NCBI GenBank assembly: GCA_913057175.1
Contig: CAJXNP010000007.1
Location: 1-64,000 of the forward strand
DNA length: 64,000 nt
Source of the DNA: an uncultured Cytophagales bacterium
GTDB taxonomy: Bacteria > Bacteroidota > Bacteroidia > Cytophagales > Cyclobacteriaceae
Direction of reading: 5' to 3'
Below the pieces are notes generated by a model that ran no database searches, was not told the DNA's origin, and was given only the letters and a program-made list of their open reading frames with translations. How positions within the stretch are numbered: the first letter of the stretch is position 1; every line of letters begins with the position of its first letter. Both the position numbers and the translations under genes were made by a program. Positions 1-10,054 of this stretch are shown here, one piece after another.

Positions 1-186
1 CCTTATGTGGATACATATGGGTTCGCAGCATAAAAATTGTAATATTTTTATTGCTTAAGTCTTAGAATACTGGCGGAAATAAATGGTGTTTTTATTAATG
101 TTTTTAATCGAACTCAGGTTAAATATGTCTATTTGATTATTCACTACCAATAATAAAATGTGAACGGACATATTATAAGCAAGTCG

Positions 187-3100
187 TTATTCATTGAATT
201 GGTTTTGATGGGTTTCCATATATGAAGATGGAGGTTGACCATAAAATTCTTTAAAGGCATTAGAAAAATGAGCAATGTTTGTAAAACCTACAGCAAATGC
301 TACTTCTGATATATTCATGTGTTTGTCAGATAGCAAATTGGCGGCCTGATGGAGGCGAATATTTCGCACAAAGTCTCTTGTAGATTGATTGGTTAGCTCC
401 TTCAATTTCCGGTGAAGGTGTACACGGCTGATACCAATTTCATGAGCAAGCATTTCTACATTAAGCTCGGGATTACTAATGTTTGCATTTACCACATCAA
501 TTATTCTCAACAGTAATTTTTCATCAGGTGATTTGAGAGCTATCTTTTTGATTTTATCATCCTGCCTTTGACTACCACTAAAGCTATTTCTTAACATTTG
601 CCTGTTTTTGAGGATATTCTGTACCGTTTTTCGCAATATATTTATGCTAAAAGGTTTTACGATATATGCTTCTGCGCCAATACCTAACCCTTTCAGATTA
701 TCTTCTTCCTTCGATTTTGCTGTCAGAAGAATGACCGGCACATGGTTGATGTTCACATTTTGTTTGATTTTCCGGCAAAGGGTAATTCCATCCATTTCTG
801 GCATAACCACATCACTGATGACCAGGTCTGGTGGGGTTTTCAGTACAAAAGATAATGCTTCCTTCCCATTTAGAAACTGGACAACCTGGTATTCGATTGA
901 TAGTTCCTGGCGAATATATTCAGCGATCTCTTTATCATCGTCAACAACTAAAATCTTTCTTTTTGAACCGGATTTAACTTTTATTTCATCTTCGATTTCG
1001 ATCAGATCAGGATAGGTAAGTTCAGTTTCATGCGCATGGTGTTTATCATGATCAATGAGCATTTCATTTTCATTCAGATGCCTGTTGCCTAAAGGAATCC
1101 GAATGGTAAACCGGCAACCTTCCTTGTCAATATTATTTTTCGCTGTGATGGTACCATGATGAAGCTCCACAATAGAGCGGGAAAGGTGAAGACCAATTCC
1201 AGTTCCGTCGAAGCTATTATGTTTACCATCGTTTACTTGATAAAAACAATCGAAAACCTTTTCCAATTCATTTTGGGGTATACCAATTCCACTATCTGAA
1301 ATAACAATTTGTGCAAATGAATTGAGTCCAATATCTGGTAAATTGATCTCAACTTCACTTATGCTTATATCTATCTTTCCATCTACCGGGGTAAATTTTA
1401 TGGCATTTGACAAGACATTAATGATAACTTTATCAAAGTTGCCAGGATCAATCCAGGCTGTAATTTCTTCTGTTTTAAACTGAAAGTTGATATTCACATT
1501 TTTCAATTTAAGCTGTTCCTCAAAAATATCACACAGCTCTTTTACGTAGCCTACAATTTCTGTTTGTTCAAATTTCAATGCGAGCTGGCCTTTATCAATT
1601 TTTTGAATATCCATTAACTGGTTGACCAAATGAAGAATCCGAACCGAGTTACGGTTCATAATGGTATATGACTTGTGACGTTCGTGATCCCTATCTTTTT
1701 GAATGAGTTTTTTAAGTGGGCTAATAATCAATGATAAAGGGGTCCGGATTTCATGGGCAACGTTGATGAAGAACTGCAATTTTGCATCATTGATCTTTTT
1801 CGCTTGTATATGTTCATGTATTTTTTGACGGGTACGTTTTCTTTGGCGTACTTCGCGGGAAACCAAGACAATGATTAACACAAATAAAAGTATGTATGCT
1901 ATTTTGGCCGTGTTGGTAAAATACCATGGTTGATGGATAAATATGTTTATTTCCTTTTCATTCGATATAGTATTATAATCTTTGGCCCTGACGGTGAATG
2001 AATATTGACCTGGTGAAAGGTCATTAAATGTCACGGTGTTTGTTCCTTGTCTTAAGCTGATCCAATCCTTATCATTTCCAACTTTATACATGTAGCTGAT
2101 TCGTTCAGGGTTTGAATAATCCATAGATGAAAACTCAATGGTAAAGGAATTATCACGATGAGATAAATTGATTTGGTCTGCTTCAATCAATGGAGAATCA
2201 ATGATGTCAAAAGGCCCTGATTTCATGCCAACATTTACAGCCCTATCATGAATATAAAATCCAGTAAAAAACACATCCAATTTTCTGCCTTCATCTTTTA
2301 TTTCCAATGGATTAAAATGCGTAATGCCATGAATGCCTCCAAAGTAAAACCTGCGACCTTTATCTGAAAATCCGGATCTAAGAGTGAATTCGTTACCTTG
2401 AAGCCCATCGTAGCTAAAATAGTTAATGAAGGTTGCCGTTTTGGGATCCATTTTAGAAATGCCATAATTGGTACTTATCCAAATGTTTCCAACTGTATCC
2501 TCGGCAATAGAACTGATGACATTACTTGGTAAACCATCTTGTATTGAAAATGAATTAATCTGTTCGGAGATAGGGTCAAGATTAAATAGTCCCTGGGAAG
2601 TGCCAATCCATATTAAACCTGTTTGATCTTCAAATATTGTATTGATAGCATAATCAGGCAATAAACGGTTGACACCAAAGGCAGAAGTAAAGCTATTGGC
2701 TTTTAGATCCAGACAACCCAAGCCTATAACGGTACCAATGTATAACCTGTCGTCACTTGAGATCAATAGTGAATTGATAAAGCGGTTTATTATTTCATCC
2801 GATTTACTGTGAAAACTCTCAGACTTTTCACCACTGAAGTGTTTGGTTTGCTCAGTTTTTAAATTATAGCAATACAATCCTGAACCGAGTGTGCCAATCC
2901 AGAGGTTTTTGTTGCCATCTTCAACGATGCTAAAAACAGGTTTGAACCAATCAGGCGTTTCTTCTAAAATGTGATTCATAAGGTCGCAGTGGCCGGTTTT
3001 CCTATTCAACCTAACCAGACCTTTGTCATAGGAACCCAACCAAAAATTGTTTTCCGAATCTTCAAAAGCCGCCATGATGGTTGATGGCATAGCTGAAGCA

Positions 3101-4332
3101 TTGCCTGTATTTTTGTAATGGGTTTTTAGGTTGCTCAACGTGTCGAGCTTATAAATTCCATCACCGTCAGTTCCTACCCACAAAGAGCTATTGCGATCCT
3201 TAGACAGGGTTGTAATATTACTGGAACCAATAATATTGTTTTTGATGGATTTATAACCAATATACTGGAAATTGTTGCTGCTGGCAGGTAACATGACAAC
3301 ACCTTTTTGATAAATGCCAAGCCAGATATTTCCAACGCGATCTTCTATTATAGAGGTGATTTTTGATTTTGAAAAATCAAATGTTGAAATATTGAAATTA
3401 CCACTGGAGAATTCCCTGTTTATTGGATTGAACAACATCAACCCTTCCCCTTCTGTACCTACAAGTATTTCCCCTTCCTGGTTCAGGTAAAGAGTATTTA
3501 TTGGGAGTTTATTGTTATATCCTTTTGCCGGTAACAGATTAAATTTTTTCTGATCCCTATCGTAAATAAACATTCCGTTTCGATTGCATCCGGCATAGAA
3601 ATTTCCATTTTGATCTTCAGCGAAACTTCTTATCTCCATTTGAGATCCGGTTTCATCAAAGAAAAAGTTTTTCCATTCATTATTATCTGCAAGACAATAA
3701 ACTCCTTTGTTTTGTGTGTCAATCCATAAATTTTGAAAACTGTCTTCATAAAGGTTCTCGATAAACAGACTTGGTATAAGGGATGGCTCCTGAATCGCTA
3801 AAAATGAGCCACCTTCCCGTGCCCTAATTAATTTGAATAACCCAAAACCTGATGTACCGATAATTAATTTCCCATTACGACGCTCTATAATAGAAGTGAC
3901 GAATGCTGACAAAGTATCTCCGCTTTCAGAAATCAGAGGAATAGTGATAAATTTATCAGCCGCGAAATCGTATTGCTGAATGCCACCAGCAAAGCCAACA
4001 AATAAATTGCCTTGGCTATCCTCACACATTACATGAACAAAATTACTTAATATGCTACCAGATACGTTGTTGTTTTTTTTGTAAAGCGTAAATTTAGCTG
4101 CATCATATTTATTCAATCCGTCTGCTGTTGCTATCCAGATCTGGCCATAATGATCCTGTAGGACATCATGGACCATGCTACTGGAGAGTTCCTTGTCAAC
4201 AGAATAAAATTTAGCGGTTTGGGATTGGCTGTTTTTTGAAATGAGTAGATAAAAGGTGAGTAGGATAAAAAATTTGATTATTATCAATGAATCAGTAAAA
4301 ATACTTTGAAATCGATACTTCACCATCCTCAT
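187..4332 (-). CDS. Hybrid two-component sensor/regulator (HTCS), PUL regulator
   Basis: This 1381-residue protein combines sensor kinase, receiver and DNA-binding domains in one chain, as is typical of Bacteroidota PUL regulators. An N-terminal hydrophobic stretch (about residues 19-32) is followed by two seven-bladed-propeller halves built of Reg_prop repeats (motifs such as GQIWIATADGLNKYD and GNIWLGIYQKGV), then a Y_Y_Y domain (about 720-795) and one membrane helix (about 815-832). The cytoplasmic part has a HisKA domain with His860 (AHEIRTPLS), a HATPase domain (N-box NVLSNAIKFTP, then DSGIGIP and GTGIGLHLS), a receiver with phospho-acceptor Asp1174 (ISDVVMPEMDG), and an AraC-type HTH at the C-terminus. 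It probably senses a periplasmic oligosaccharide and activates the nearby PUL; the ligand is unknown. A second in-frame ATG two codons in is possible. Confidence 0.96.
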   Translation of the reverse strand: MRMVKYRFQSIFTDSLIIIKFFILLTFYLLISKNSQSQTAKFYSVDKELSSSMVHDVLQDHYGQIWIATADGLNKYDAAKFTLYKKNNNVSGSILSNFVHVMCEDSQGNLFVGFAGGIQQYDFAADKFITIPLISESGDTLSAFVTSIIERRNGKLIIGTSGFGLFKLIRAREGGSFLAIQEPSLIPSLFIENLYEDSFQNLWIDTQNKGVYCLADNNEWKNFFFDETGSQMEIRSFAEDQNGNFYAGCNRNGMFIYDRDQKKFNLLPAKGYNNKLPINTLYLNQEGEILVGTEGEGLMLFNPINREFSSGNFNISTFDFSKSKITSIIEDRVGNIWLGIYQKGVVMLPASSNNFQYIGYKSIKNNIIGSSNITTLSKDRNSSLWVGTDGDGIYKLDTLSNLKTHYKNTGNASAMPSTIMAAFEDSENNFWLGSYDKGLVRLNRKTGHCDLMNHILEETPDWFKPVFSIVEDGNKNLWIGTLGSGLYCYNLKTEQTKHFSGEKSESFHSKSDEIINRFINSLLISSDDRLYIGTVIGLGCLDLKANSFTSAFGVNRLLPDYAINTIFEDQTGLIWIGTSQGLFNLDPISEQINSFSIQDGLPSNVISSIAEDTVGNIWISTNYGISKMDPKTATFINYFSYDGLQGNEFTLRSGFSDKGRRFYFGGIHGITHFNPLEIKDEGRKLDVFFTGFYIHDRAVNVGMKSGPFDIIDSPLIEADQINLSHRDNSFTIEFSSMDYSNPERISYMYKVGNDKDWISLRQGTNTVTFNDLSPGQYSFTVRAKDYNTISNEKEINIFIHQPWYFTNTAKIAYILLFVLIIVLVSREVRQRKRTRQKIHEHIQAKKINDAKLQFFINVAHEIRTPLSLIISPLKKLIQKDRDHERHKSYTIMNRNSVRILHLVNQLMDIQKIDKGQLALKFEQTEIVGYVKELCDIFEEQLKLKNVNINFQFKTEEITAWIDPGNFDKVIINVLSNAIKFTPVDGKIDISISEVEINLPDIGLNSFAQIVISDSGIGIPQNELEKVFDCFYQVNDGKHNSFDGTGIGLHLSRSIVELHHGTITAKNNIDKEGCRFTIRIPLGNRHLNENEMLIDHDKHHAHETELTYPDLIEIEDEIKVKSGSKRKILVVDDDKEIAEYIRQELSIEYQVVQFLNGKEALSFVLKTPPDLVISDVVMPEMDGITLCRKIKQNVNINHVPVILLTAKSKEEDNLKGLGIGAEAYIVKPFSINILRKTVQNILKNRQMLRNSFSGSQRQDDKIKKIALKSPDEKLLLRIIDVVNANISNPELNVEMLAHEIGISRVHLHRKLKELTNQSTRDFVRNIRLHQAANLLSDKHMNISEVAFAVGFTNIAHFSNAFKEFYGQPPSSYMETHQNQFNE

Positions 4333-4542
4333 TATAACTTAAAAATGAAAATTTCAATATCTTAATAATTGCCTGGAAAATAAATAGTTAATGCTGATTT
4401 TTCATTATCTATTGAAGAGAATAGAATCAAATCATAACTCTCTTCTCGTGTTATCAAATTTCGTCTAAAACAATAATAAGAATTTCAGACACGATGATTG
4501 TATAATTTTCATTTGTGATCCAAATTCATATTGATCAATTAT

Positions 4543-4558
4543 TAAACGATATCGTTTA
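4543..4558. promoter_or_regulatory. Perfect 16-bp palindrome upstream of the HTCS gene
   Basis: TAAACGATATCGTTTA is a perfect inverted repeat in the 238-bp gap between the sulfatase stop and the HTCS start, about 210 bp upstream of the HTCS. Its symmetry and AACG/CGTT half-sites suggest an operator for a dimeric repressor, possibly LacI-type. It lacks the CCGG core of the three operators found elsewhere in this locus. Function is inferred from symmetry and position only. Confidence 0.4.
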
Positions 4559-4570
4559 GGTATCAATCTT

Positions 4571-6052
4571 TTAAATGTCTATAAGTGCTTTTAACTGAGG
4601 ATATTGAGAATCTTCATCATCATAATGGATTTTTAAGCTATCTAAAATTTGCTTTAAATCCGAAACAGTTTGTTTATATGTTTGATCCTTATACACATTC
4701 ACCATCTCATTAGGATCTTTTTTTAGATCAAAAAGCTCCCATTCCGGTGGAGTGGGAGAATATTCTGTTTGTCCGAGAGAGAGTCCGTAGTAGTAGATTA
4801 GCTTGTAATCCTTCGTTCTGATCCCATAATGTGCTGCAACATCCCGATGCAACAAGTGTTGCCAATAGCGATAGTATATTGCCTCACGCCAATTTTCCGG
4901 TGGATTTCCTAATAAAAATCCTTTGATGGACTGACCCTGCATATCCTCTGGAATGTTCACTCCAGCCAGATCTACAATTGTTGGTGCAACATCAACATTT
5001 GCAATTAATTCTTCATTTTCGCTTCCCGGATTAATGTAACCCGGATACCGGATTATCAATGGCATTTGCATGGATTCATCATACATAAATCGCTTGCTGA
5101 AAAAACCATGTTCTCCCAAAAAGTGGCCCTGGTCACTCGTATAAATGACAATGGTGTTCTTATCCAGTCCTTCTTGTTTAAGGAGCTTCAACAATTTACC
5201 CACATTGGCATCCATAACAGCGGCGCTTCGCAAGTAGGCTTTGATGTATTGTTGATAGACATGTTTTCGTTGAAGGCAAGTGTCTTCCGTATCAAGCTTT
5301 TCGTGATGAAAAGTTTTCCAATCAAGCATATCCAACTTAAGTGTCGTTCTTTTGGACGCTTCCGTTCGATGGATGTACTGGTCACATAAGTTGTCTGGCT
5401 CGGGAATTTCCATATTTTGATAAAGTGTATCAAATGGTGGGCGGGAAGCCCATGGATCATGAGCTCCCTTGTATTGCGCCATGACAAAAAAGGGTTTATC
5501 TTTTTCCCGGTTTTTAAGAAAATCAATCGTCATATCAGAAATGATGTCCTCAGACCATCCTTCATATTCTGTCATTTCAGATTTGTTTTTCTCAACAAAT
5601 TCAGGATTTTGATACCTTCCTTGTTCTCGCAGTACTTTGTATTCATCAAACCCGGTTGGTGTCGATTTTAAATGCCATTTTCCAAATATTGCTGTTTGAT
5701 AGCCAGCGCTCTGCAGGATGCTGGCCGATGTGGGTTGATCAGGGAAATTCTGGTTCAGGCAATAAACTCCATTTTTATGACTGTATTTGCCGGTCAAAAT
5801 AGTCGCTCTACTAGGCGAGCAAATACTATTTGTAGCAAAGCAATTTTTAAAGAGCATTCCTTGGGAAGAAAGTTGGTCAATATTGGGTGTATGGGCAACA
5901 TTCGACAATCTCTTGCCATAACAGCCAATTGCATTCACAGCGTGGTCATCCGACATGATAAATAGTATGTTGGGTCTTTTATCATCTGATTGACAAGAAA
6001 TGAGCACATATCCTATTATTCCTGTAAGAAGTAATTTTATTTGTCCAACCAT
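4571..6052 (-). CDS. Cys-type sulfatase lipoprotein
   Basis: This is a type I sulfatase of about 493 residues (alkaline phosphatase superfamily, S1) that should hydrolyse sulfate esters on a glycan. The formylglycine motif is CSPSR with Cys78, followed by TILTGKY. The metal-binding N-terminal motif is NILFIMSDDHAV, and a later YTSDQGHFLGEHG block supplies further ligands. A lipobox (VLISC, Cys20) predicts a lipoprotein. I chose the ATG at 6052 because it overlaps the upstream stop by one base (TAATG) and puts the lipobox at the expected distance; an extended start at 6082 would intrude 30 bp into the upstream gene. It is the last gene of a five-gene operon. No formylglycine-generating enzyme is encoded in the window. 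Confidence 0.93.
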   Translation of the reverse strand: MVGQIKLLLTGIIGYVLISCQSDDKRPNILFIMSDDHAVNAIGCYGKRLSNVAHTPNIDQLSSQGMLFKNCFATNSICSPSRATILTGKYSHKNGVYCLNQNFPDQPTSASILQSAGYQTAIFGKWHLKSTPTGFDEYKVLREQGRYQNPEFVEKNKSEMTEYEGWSEDIISDMTIDFLKNREKDKPFFVMAQYKGAHDPWASRPPFDTLYQNMEIPEPDNLCDQYIHRTEASKRTTLKLDMLDWKTFHHEKLDTEDTCLQRKHVYQQYIKAYLRSAAVMDANVGKLLKLLKQEGLDKNTIVIYTSDQGHFLGEHGFFSKRFMYDESMQMPLIIRYPGYINPGSENEELIANVDVAPTIVDLAGVNIPEDMQGQSIKGFLLGNPPENWREAIYYRYWQHLLHRDVAAHYGIRTKDYKLIYYYGLSLGQTEYSPTPPEWELFDLKKDPNEMVNVYKDQTYKQTVSDLKQILDSLKIHYDDEDSQYPQLKALIDI

Positions 6053-7077
6053 TATTCTTCTCTTTTCTTTGATTTTAACCAATCCATGAGTTCTTCCTGG
6101 TACTCCCCCAGGTATTTATGTCCGACTCCTTCTATTTCCTGCCAGGTTAGATCCACTCCTGCCTCTATAAATAGATCCCGGACCAGCCGATTGACTTCGG
6201 CAATTCGCTCTTCTTCGCCCCAGGCCATCCAAACAGGTGTGGTTTTAAATTTCAAGGCATCCTCCAATGTTGGGTCGTTCATAGCTCCGGAATAAACCCC
6301 TAACGCCGCCCATCGCTCCATGGACTTTTGTGCGATACGAAATGTACCTGCACCGCCCATGGAGAAGCCATATAGATATTGTTTGTTTGAATCAGTTTTG
6401 AACATTTTATCAAAATCATTCAACACCTCAAAGACATCTGCTTCTGCCGTATCCCGGTACCATTTATCCCCTCTTCCCCATGGATAAACATAAAAACCTT
6501 CCTTTCGATAACCCTGACTGGTGACTCCTGCAACTTCCGGTTGGAGTGGCATGTACAGCATTTTTCGTGGATTGTCATTGCTCCCTCCTCCACTTCCATG
6601 TAATTCCATATATAATGGAAATTCCTTTTCGTTTCCGTCAAAGCCTTTTGGTAAGATCAACCAGTAATAGCTGTATTTGCCATCAGTATGGGATTTGAAT
6701 GACATCATTAGAGGTCTTGGACCATTCAGATAGGTTTCCCATGTTGAACCATCATTTTTCATGAATTCAAGAACTTTAGCAGCCTGTTCCTGGTCACTTT
6801 CTGAAACCAAAAAGCCATGAGTGGTATCATTGGCAAATACTGCCAATGTCTTATAATGTCGTTTTAAAAGTGGATTTTTTTCCGCTTTTGCTAAATGATT
6901 CACCAAGGCAATCAACTCTTCCGTTGCATTTACGGTATCGGTAATTTCGAAAGCATCATTGTGGATCTTATTTGAATACCCTTCATCTGTTGATAATAAA
7001 CAGAGTTGAACAGAAGGTACTTTGCTGAGAGAGTCAAAGCAAAGGGAGATTAAAGTTAACATTAGAATGATTTTCAT
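6052..7077 (-). CDS. Secreted alpha/beta-hydrolase, probable carbohydrate esterase
   Basis: This is a 341-residue alpha/beta-hydrolase related to PHB-depolymerase, prolyl-oligopeptidase-like or feruloyl-esterase proteins. The nucleophile elbow is GFSMGG (Ser239) and the probable catalytic His320 sits in EGVGHKYLGEY. An oxyanion-type motif, MELHGSGGGSNDNPR, lies near residue 160. The N-terminus is hydrophobic, so export is likely. It starts 6 bp after the upstream GH37-like gene and is coupled to the sulfatase by a TAATG overlap. In a sulfatase/glycosidase operon the likely role is removal of acyl or aryl ester groups from the glycan. A peptidase activity cannot be excluded from sequence alone. 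Confidence 0.82.
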   Translation of the reverse strand: MKIILMLTLISLCFDSLSKVPSVQLCLLSTDEGYSNKIHNDAFEITDTVNATEELIALVNHLAKAEKNPLLKRHYKTLAVFANDTTHGFLVSESDQEQAAKVLEFMKNDGSTWETYLNGPRPLMMSFKSHTDGKYSYYWLILPKGFDGNEKEFPLYMELHGSGGGSNDNPRKMLYMPLQPEVAGVTSQGYRKEGFYVYPWGRGDKWYRDTAEADVFEVLNDFDKMFKTDSNKQYLYGFSMGGAGTFRIAQKSMERWAALGVYSGAMNDPTLEDALKFKTTPVWMAWGEEERIAEVNRLVRDLFIEAGVDLTWQEIEGVGHKYLGEYQEELMDWLKSKKREE

Positions 7078-7083
7078 TGTTTG

Positions 7084-8526
7084 CTATAGTTTTGCGTTCA
7101 CAAGTGAATCTTGATAAAATTCAAAGGCCCAAATAAATACGCCGTACGACCATCCCTGGAAAGCACGACTTGGGTATTCGGCATCATTGATCGTACCTTT
7201 TACTACATTGTATTTTTCGTAGACAAATCCTGGCTCCCTCGTTTCTTCAGTGGTGGTTCCACGTTTGGTAGCCTGATATGAAATAGGTATAGGTTCTTGA
7301 AAGTTTTTCGTCACAACATCCAGGTATTTTGCTGCTATTCTTTGGGCTTCTTTATCATAGCCGTATTTATGCAAGCCTTGCGCAACCAGGTAATAGATTG
7401 GTGGCCATCCGGCCGGATAGTCCCACTGATAAACATGATGTTGTGTCGTCTTTTCACAAATTGTTGGTCCGGATTCGTATTCAAACAATGGTAAATTTCC
7501 AACAATTTTTTCAGCTTGTTTTTCTGATGCCATTCCTGCCCAAAGCACATAAAAATTGGCTATGCTGGCAACAGAGGACTGCTGGTCATTCACAAAGTCA
7601 TAATCATAAAACAAACCTTTTTCTTCATTCCAGCAGTACTTTGTCAGCAACTTTTTTCTTTTGGAAGCGAGTTTTTCCCAATCGGGTTCGTTCTCAAGTC
7701 CCAACTCGATTACCATCCATTGAAAGTTTTTTTCATAAAGAAACAGATTGGCGTTCAGGTCAACTGGAATAAACTTATTACAGCGATTGTCAAACCTTGG
7801 GTTAAAATCCATCCCCGATTCTGCCTCTGCCATCCAGGATGAAGCAAGTAATAATTTTTTATTCGTTTGCAGTGAATCCTGAAAACCAAATCGCGGAGCA
7901 ATTTGCTCGTAGAAGTTCAACAATTCTTCTTCAGTTGCGTGATGGGAAAACCGCTGGAGACCTTCTATGTCGGTATTGTGATTTTCAATGGATTCGGCAG
8001 ATGTATCTGTCCAGAACTCATAATCTTTTCGCAGATATTCATAGGCGCTAAACAACCATTTTTTATCTAACTGCAGGTTTTCGTAAACATCGCGAACCAT
8101 CATAGAAAGAAATGGAGTCTGTGCCCGGTTTTGTGCCCAGGGCTCACTTGCATTTGGTACATATCCAAGTTGGTCGATTTCAGCAAATTGGTTTTCTACA
8201 GCATTTTTAGCATAAACGGCAAAACTGTCAACTTGTAATAGTCCAAGATTAGTGAAGTAAGTATCCCAACCAAACAGCACATTGCGCCCCTTGTGAATGC
8301 TAAAATAAGGCATGGGTAATTCCAGGCTTCCGGGCATTTTCAAGGTTGTAGAATCTACTTTTGATTGACTCCAGGTTTGGAGAATTCGCAACCTTACGGT
8401 TTCCCAATCGCCGTGGTATTTTGGCACATAATCATTCACCTTTTGACCACATGAATTACCTGTGGATATTAGTATTGCTGATAGAAATATCATCGACATT
8501 AACCTAATATTGTCTCGCATGTTCAT
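7084..8526 (-). CDS. GH37 trehalase-like glycoside hydrolase
   Basis: This is a 480-residue (alpha/alpha)6-barrel glycosidase. It carries close forms of both trehalase signatures: FGWDTYFTNLGLL (about residue 85) and QWDYPAGWPP (about 367-376). The probable general acid is Asp240 in AEAESGMDFNPRFD, and the probable base lies in VYEKYN (Glu437). A lipobox-like sequence ending at Cys26 (TGNSC) predicts a surface or periplasmic lipoprotein. Bacteroidota PULs often carry GH37-like proteins whose substrate is not trehalose, so I would not assign trehalase activity. It is the third gene of the operon, 15 bp after the GH30-like gene. Fold assignment is firm; substrate is unknown. Confidence 0.87.
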   Translation of the reverse strand: MNMRDNIRLMSMIFLSAILISTGNSCGQKVNDYVPKYHGDWETVRLRILQTWSQSKVDSTTLKMPGSLELPMPYFSIHKGRNVLFGWDTYFTNLGLLQVDSFAVYAKNAVENQFAEIDQLGYVPNASEPWAQNRAQTPFLSMMVRDVYENLQLDKKWLFSAYEYLRKDYEFWTDTSAESIENHNTDIEGLQRFSHHATEEELLNFYEQIAPRFGFQDSLQTNKKLLLASSWMAEAESGMDFNPRFDNRCNKFIPVDLNANLFLYEKNFQWMVIELGLENEPDWEKLASKRKKLLTKYCWNEEKGLFYDYDFVNDQQSSVASIANFYVLWAGMASEKQAEKIVGNLPLFEYESGPTICEKTTQHHVYQWDYPAGWPPIYYLVAQGLHKYGYDKEAQRIAAKYLDVVTKNFQEPIPISYQATKRGTTTEETREPGFVYEKYNVVKGTINDAEYPSRAFQGWSYGVFIWAFEFYQDSLVNAKL

Positions 8527-8541
8527 AGTTGGGTGTTGATG

Positions 8542-10032
8542 TTATTTTTCTTCCACAGCAAAAAAAGTTGTAACAGAACTGACTGGCAAACGGGTTCGGA
8601 TTGCGCCGTTTTTCAATTCAAAAACACCTATTTCCTTGTATTTATCCCCGTTTTCTTCCTGGGTTGTCCGATAAGCTTTGAATTTGCTGGCGCTGGCTCC
8701 CGTGATATTTACATTGATGTTTTTCTCCCATCTATCCGAATTATTGATCACCACAAATGCATCCTGATGATCAGTATCATCACTACCAAAGGCAACAATG
8801 GGTGTTTCGGTCGACATCGCTATTGTCCGCACAACCGCCATACCTGGCTGACCGGCACGCGTGATTTGTTTGTACAAGTAATAGCCGGGAAGAACTTTGT
8901 AGGAGCCATCTTCCGAAACATGGAATGCCGCCCCTGCATTTGGGTCGCCACCCACCCATTTAACTGGTCGTTGAATTCCTGCCCAGGGGATGATCGCGTT
9001 AACTTTGGCGGTATAGATCGATCCCTGCATTTCGCTTATGAAATAGGTATCCATTTTACCCCATCCCGTGGAAGTTACCCATGATTTTAGGTCTGGCCTT
9101 TTCGTTCGAAGCAGATCAATACCTGTGCTTTGATGGTCAGCATACCACCTGGTACCGATAAATCCATGGTAAAATCCATGGGAGGTTACAATTGAGAGAT
9201 TATTTAGAGCGCTGTCGTTTTGATACAATGCATAGGCATTTCCCCAATTATAAAAACGGTACCAATTGGTCGTTTCACCATTCGTCACACCTACATCCGC
9301 GTATCCGGAATCATCCAAATTTTTCCGTAAGGAGATAATTATTTCATTTATCAATTCTCTTGGCCAGTACATGTTATAGTCGTGCCCTTCGCCTATGTTT
9401 CCCGATTTTCCGTCAGTGGGCCAGCGTGACCAATCTTCCCCCTCGTTGTGCAGGGAAACATATTTGATGGGATAATCATGTTCTTTCAGATATTTTACCC
9501 AGTCGACATAGTAGTTGAGCAACTCATCTTTCATATCCGGATCGAAATCCCTTCCACGAAGAAATTTTTGTTTGGTAATAAATGGCGGAGGCCCATAAAG
9601 TGTGGTGAAGATCTGAAGGTCTTCCCCCCTTGACCGGGTCATTTCCACACCACGGCTGACAAATTCCCGCATATTAGAAGTACTGGTTTCATGGTCATAT
9701 TCTCCGCCAGGTTTTTCCTGATGCCACGGATCAAGGAACATCTTGACAATCCCGACCTTTAGCCCATCTTCCCCAAAAACCATTTCGATGATCTCCTGTT
9801 TTTCTTTTTCACCCAGCAGGCTGAAGCCACCATAGTCCTGGGGATCTTTTTCATAATCGATGGTTTGAGCGGTCTCTACATAGTTAAATCCGAAGCCGTC
9901 CCATTCCCTGAGTTTATCGGAAAAGTCAACTTCCATTCGTATATCATCGAAGTCGTTATCCTGTGCATCTAAGTGAGAATGACATGTATTGAAAATAGTT
10001 GTCAACAGAAGGAGTGATAAAGCTTTATACAT
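8542..10032 (-). CDS. GH30-like glycosidase with altered nucleophile position
   Basis: This 496-residue secreted protein resembles clan GH-A family 30. It has an N-terminal WDGFGFNYVE motif, a strand-4 acid/base candidate Glu197 (SLHNEGED), and a C-terminal beta-sandwich. Where GH30 enzymes have the nucleophile glutamate (as in LWMTET of the GH30 at 19445-21181), this protein reads SWVTSTGWGKMD, with Ser321 in the Glu position. Glu334 (YFISEMQGS), 13 residues on, is the nearest alternative. The enzyme may use a shifted nucleophile, a different mechanism, or be a binding protein. It is preceded by 22 bp and followed by 15 bp within the operon. Confidence 0.8.
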   Translation of the reverse strand: MYKALSLLLLTTIFNTCHSHLDAQDNDFDDIRMEVDFSDKLREWDGFGFNYVETAQTIDYEKDPQDYGGFSLLGEKEKQEIIEMVFGEDGLKVGIVKMFLDPWHQEKPGGEYDHETSTSNMREFVSRGVEMTRSRGEDLQIFTTLYGPPPFITKQKFLRGRDFDPDMKDELLNYYVDWVKYLKEHDYPIKYVSLHNEGEDWSRWPTDGKSGNIGEGHDYNMYWPRELINEIIISLRKNLDDSGYADVGVTNGETTNWYRFYNWGNAYALYQNDSALNNLSIVTSHGFYHGFIGTRWYADHQSTGIDLLRTKRPDLKSWVTSTGWGKMDTYFISEMQGSIYTAKVNAIIPWAGIQRPVKWVGGDPNAGAAFHVSEDGSYKVLPGYYLYKQITRAGQPGMAVVRTIAMSTETPIVAFGSDDTDHQDAFVVINNSDRWEKNINVNITGASASKFKAYRTTQEENGDKYKEIGVFELKNGAIRTRLPVSSVTTFFAVEEK

Positions 10033-10054
10033 AGTTTGAGTTTTTCTTTTAGGT

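Noticed and set aside
4414-4445. GAAGAGA ... TCTCTTC inverted repeat upstream of the HTCS gene as a terminator for the sulfatase operon
   Set aside because: It has only a 7-bp stem, a long loop and no T-tract, so termination is unconvincing.
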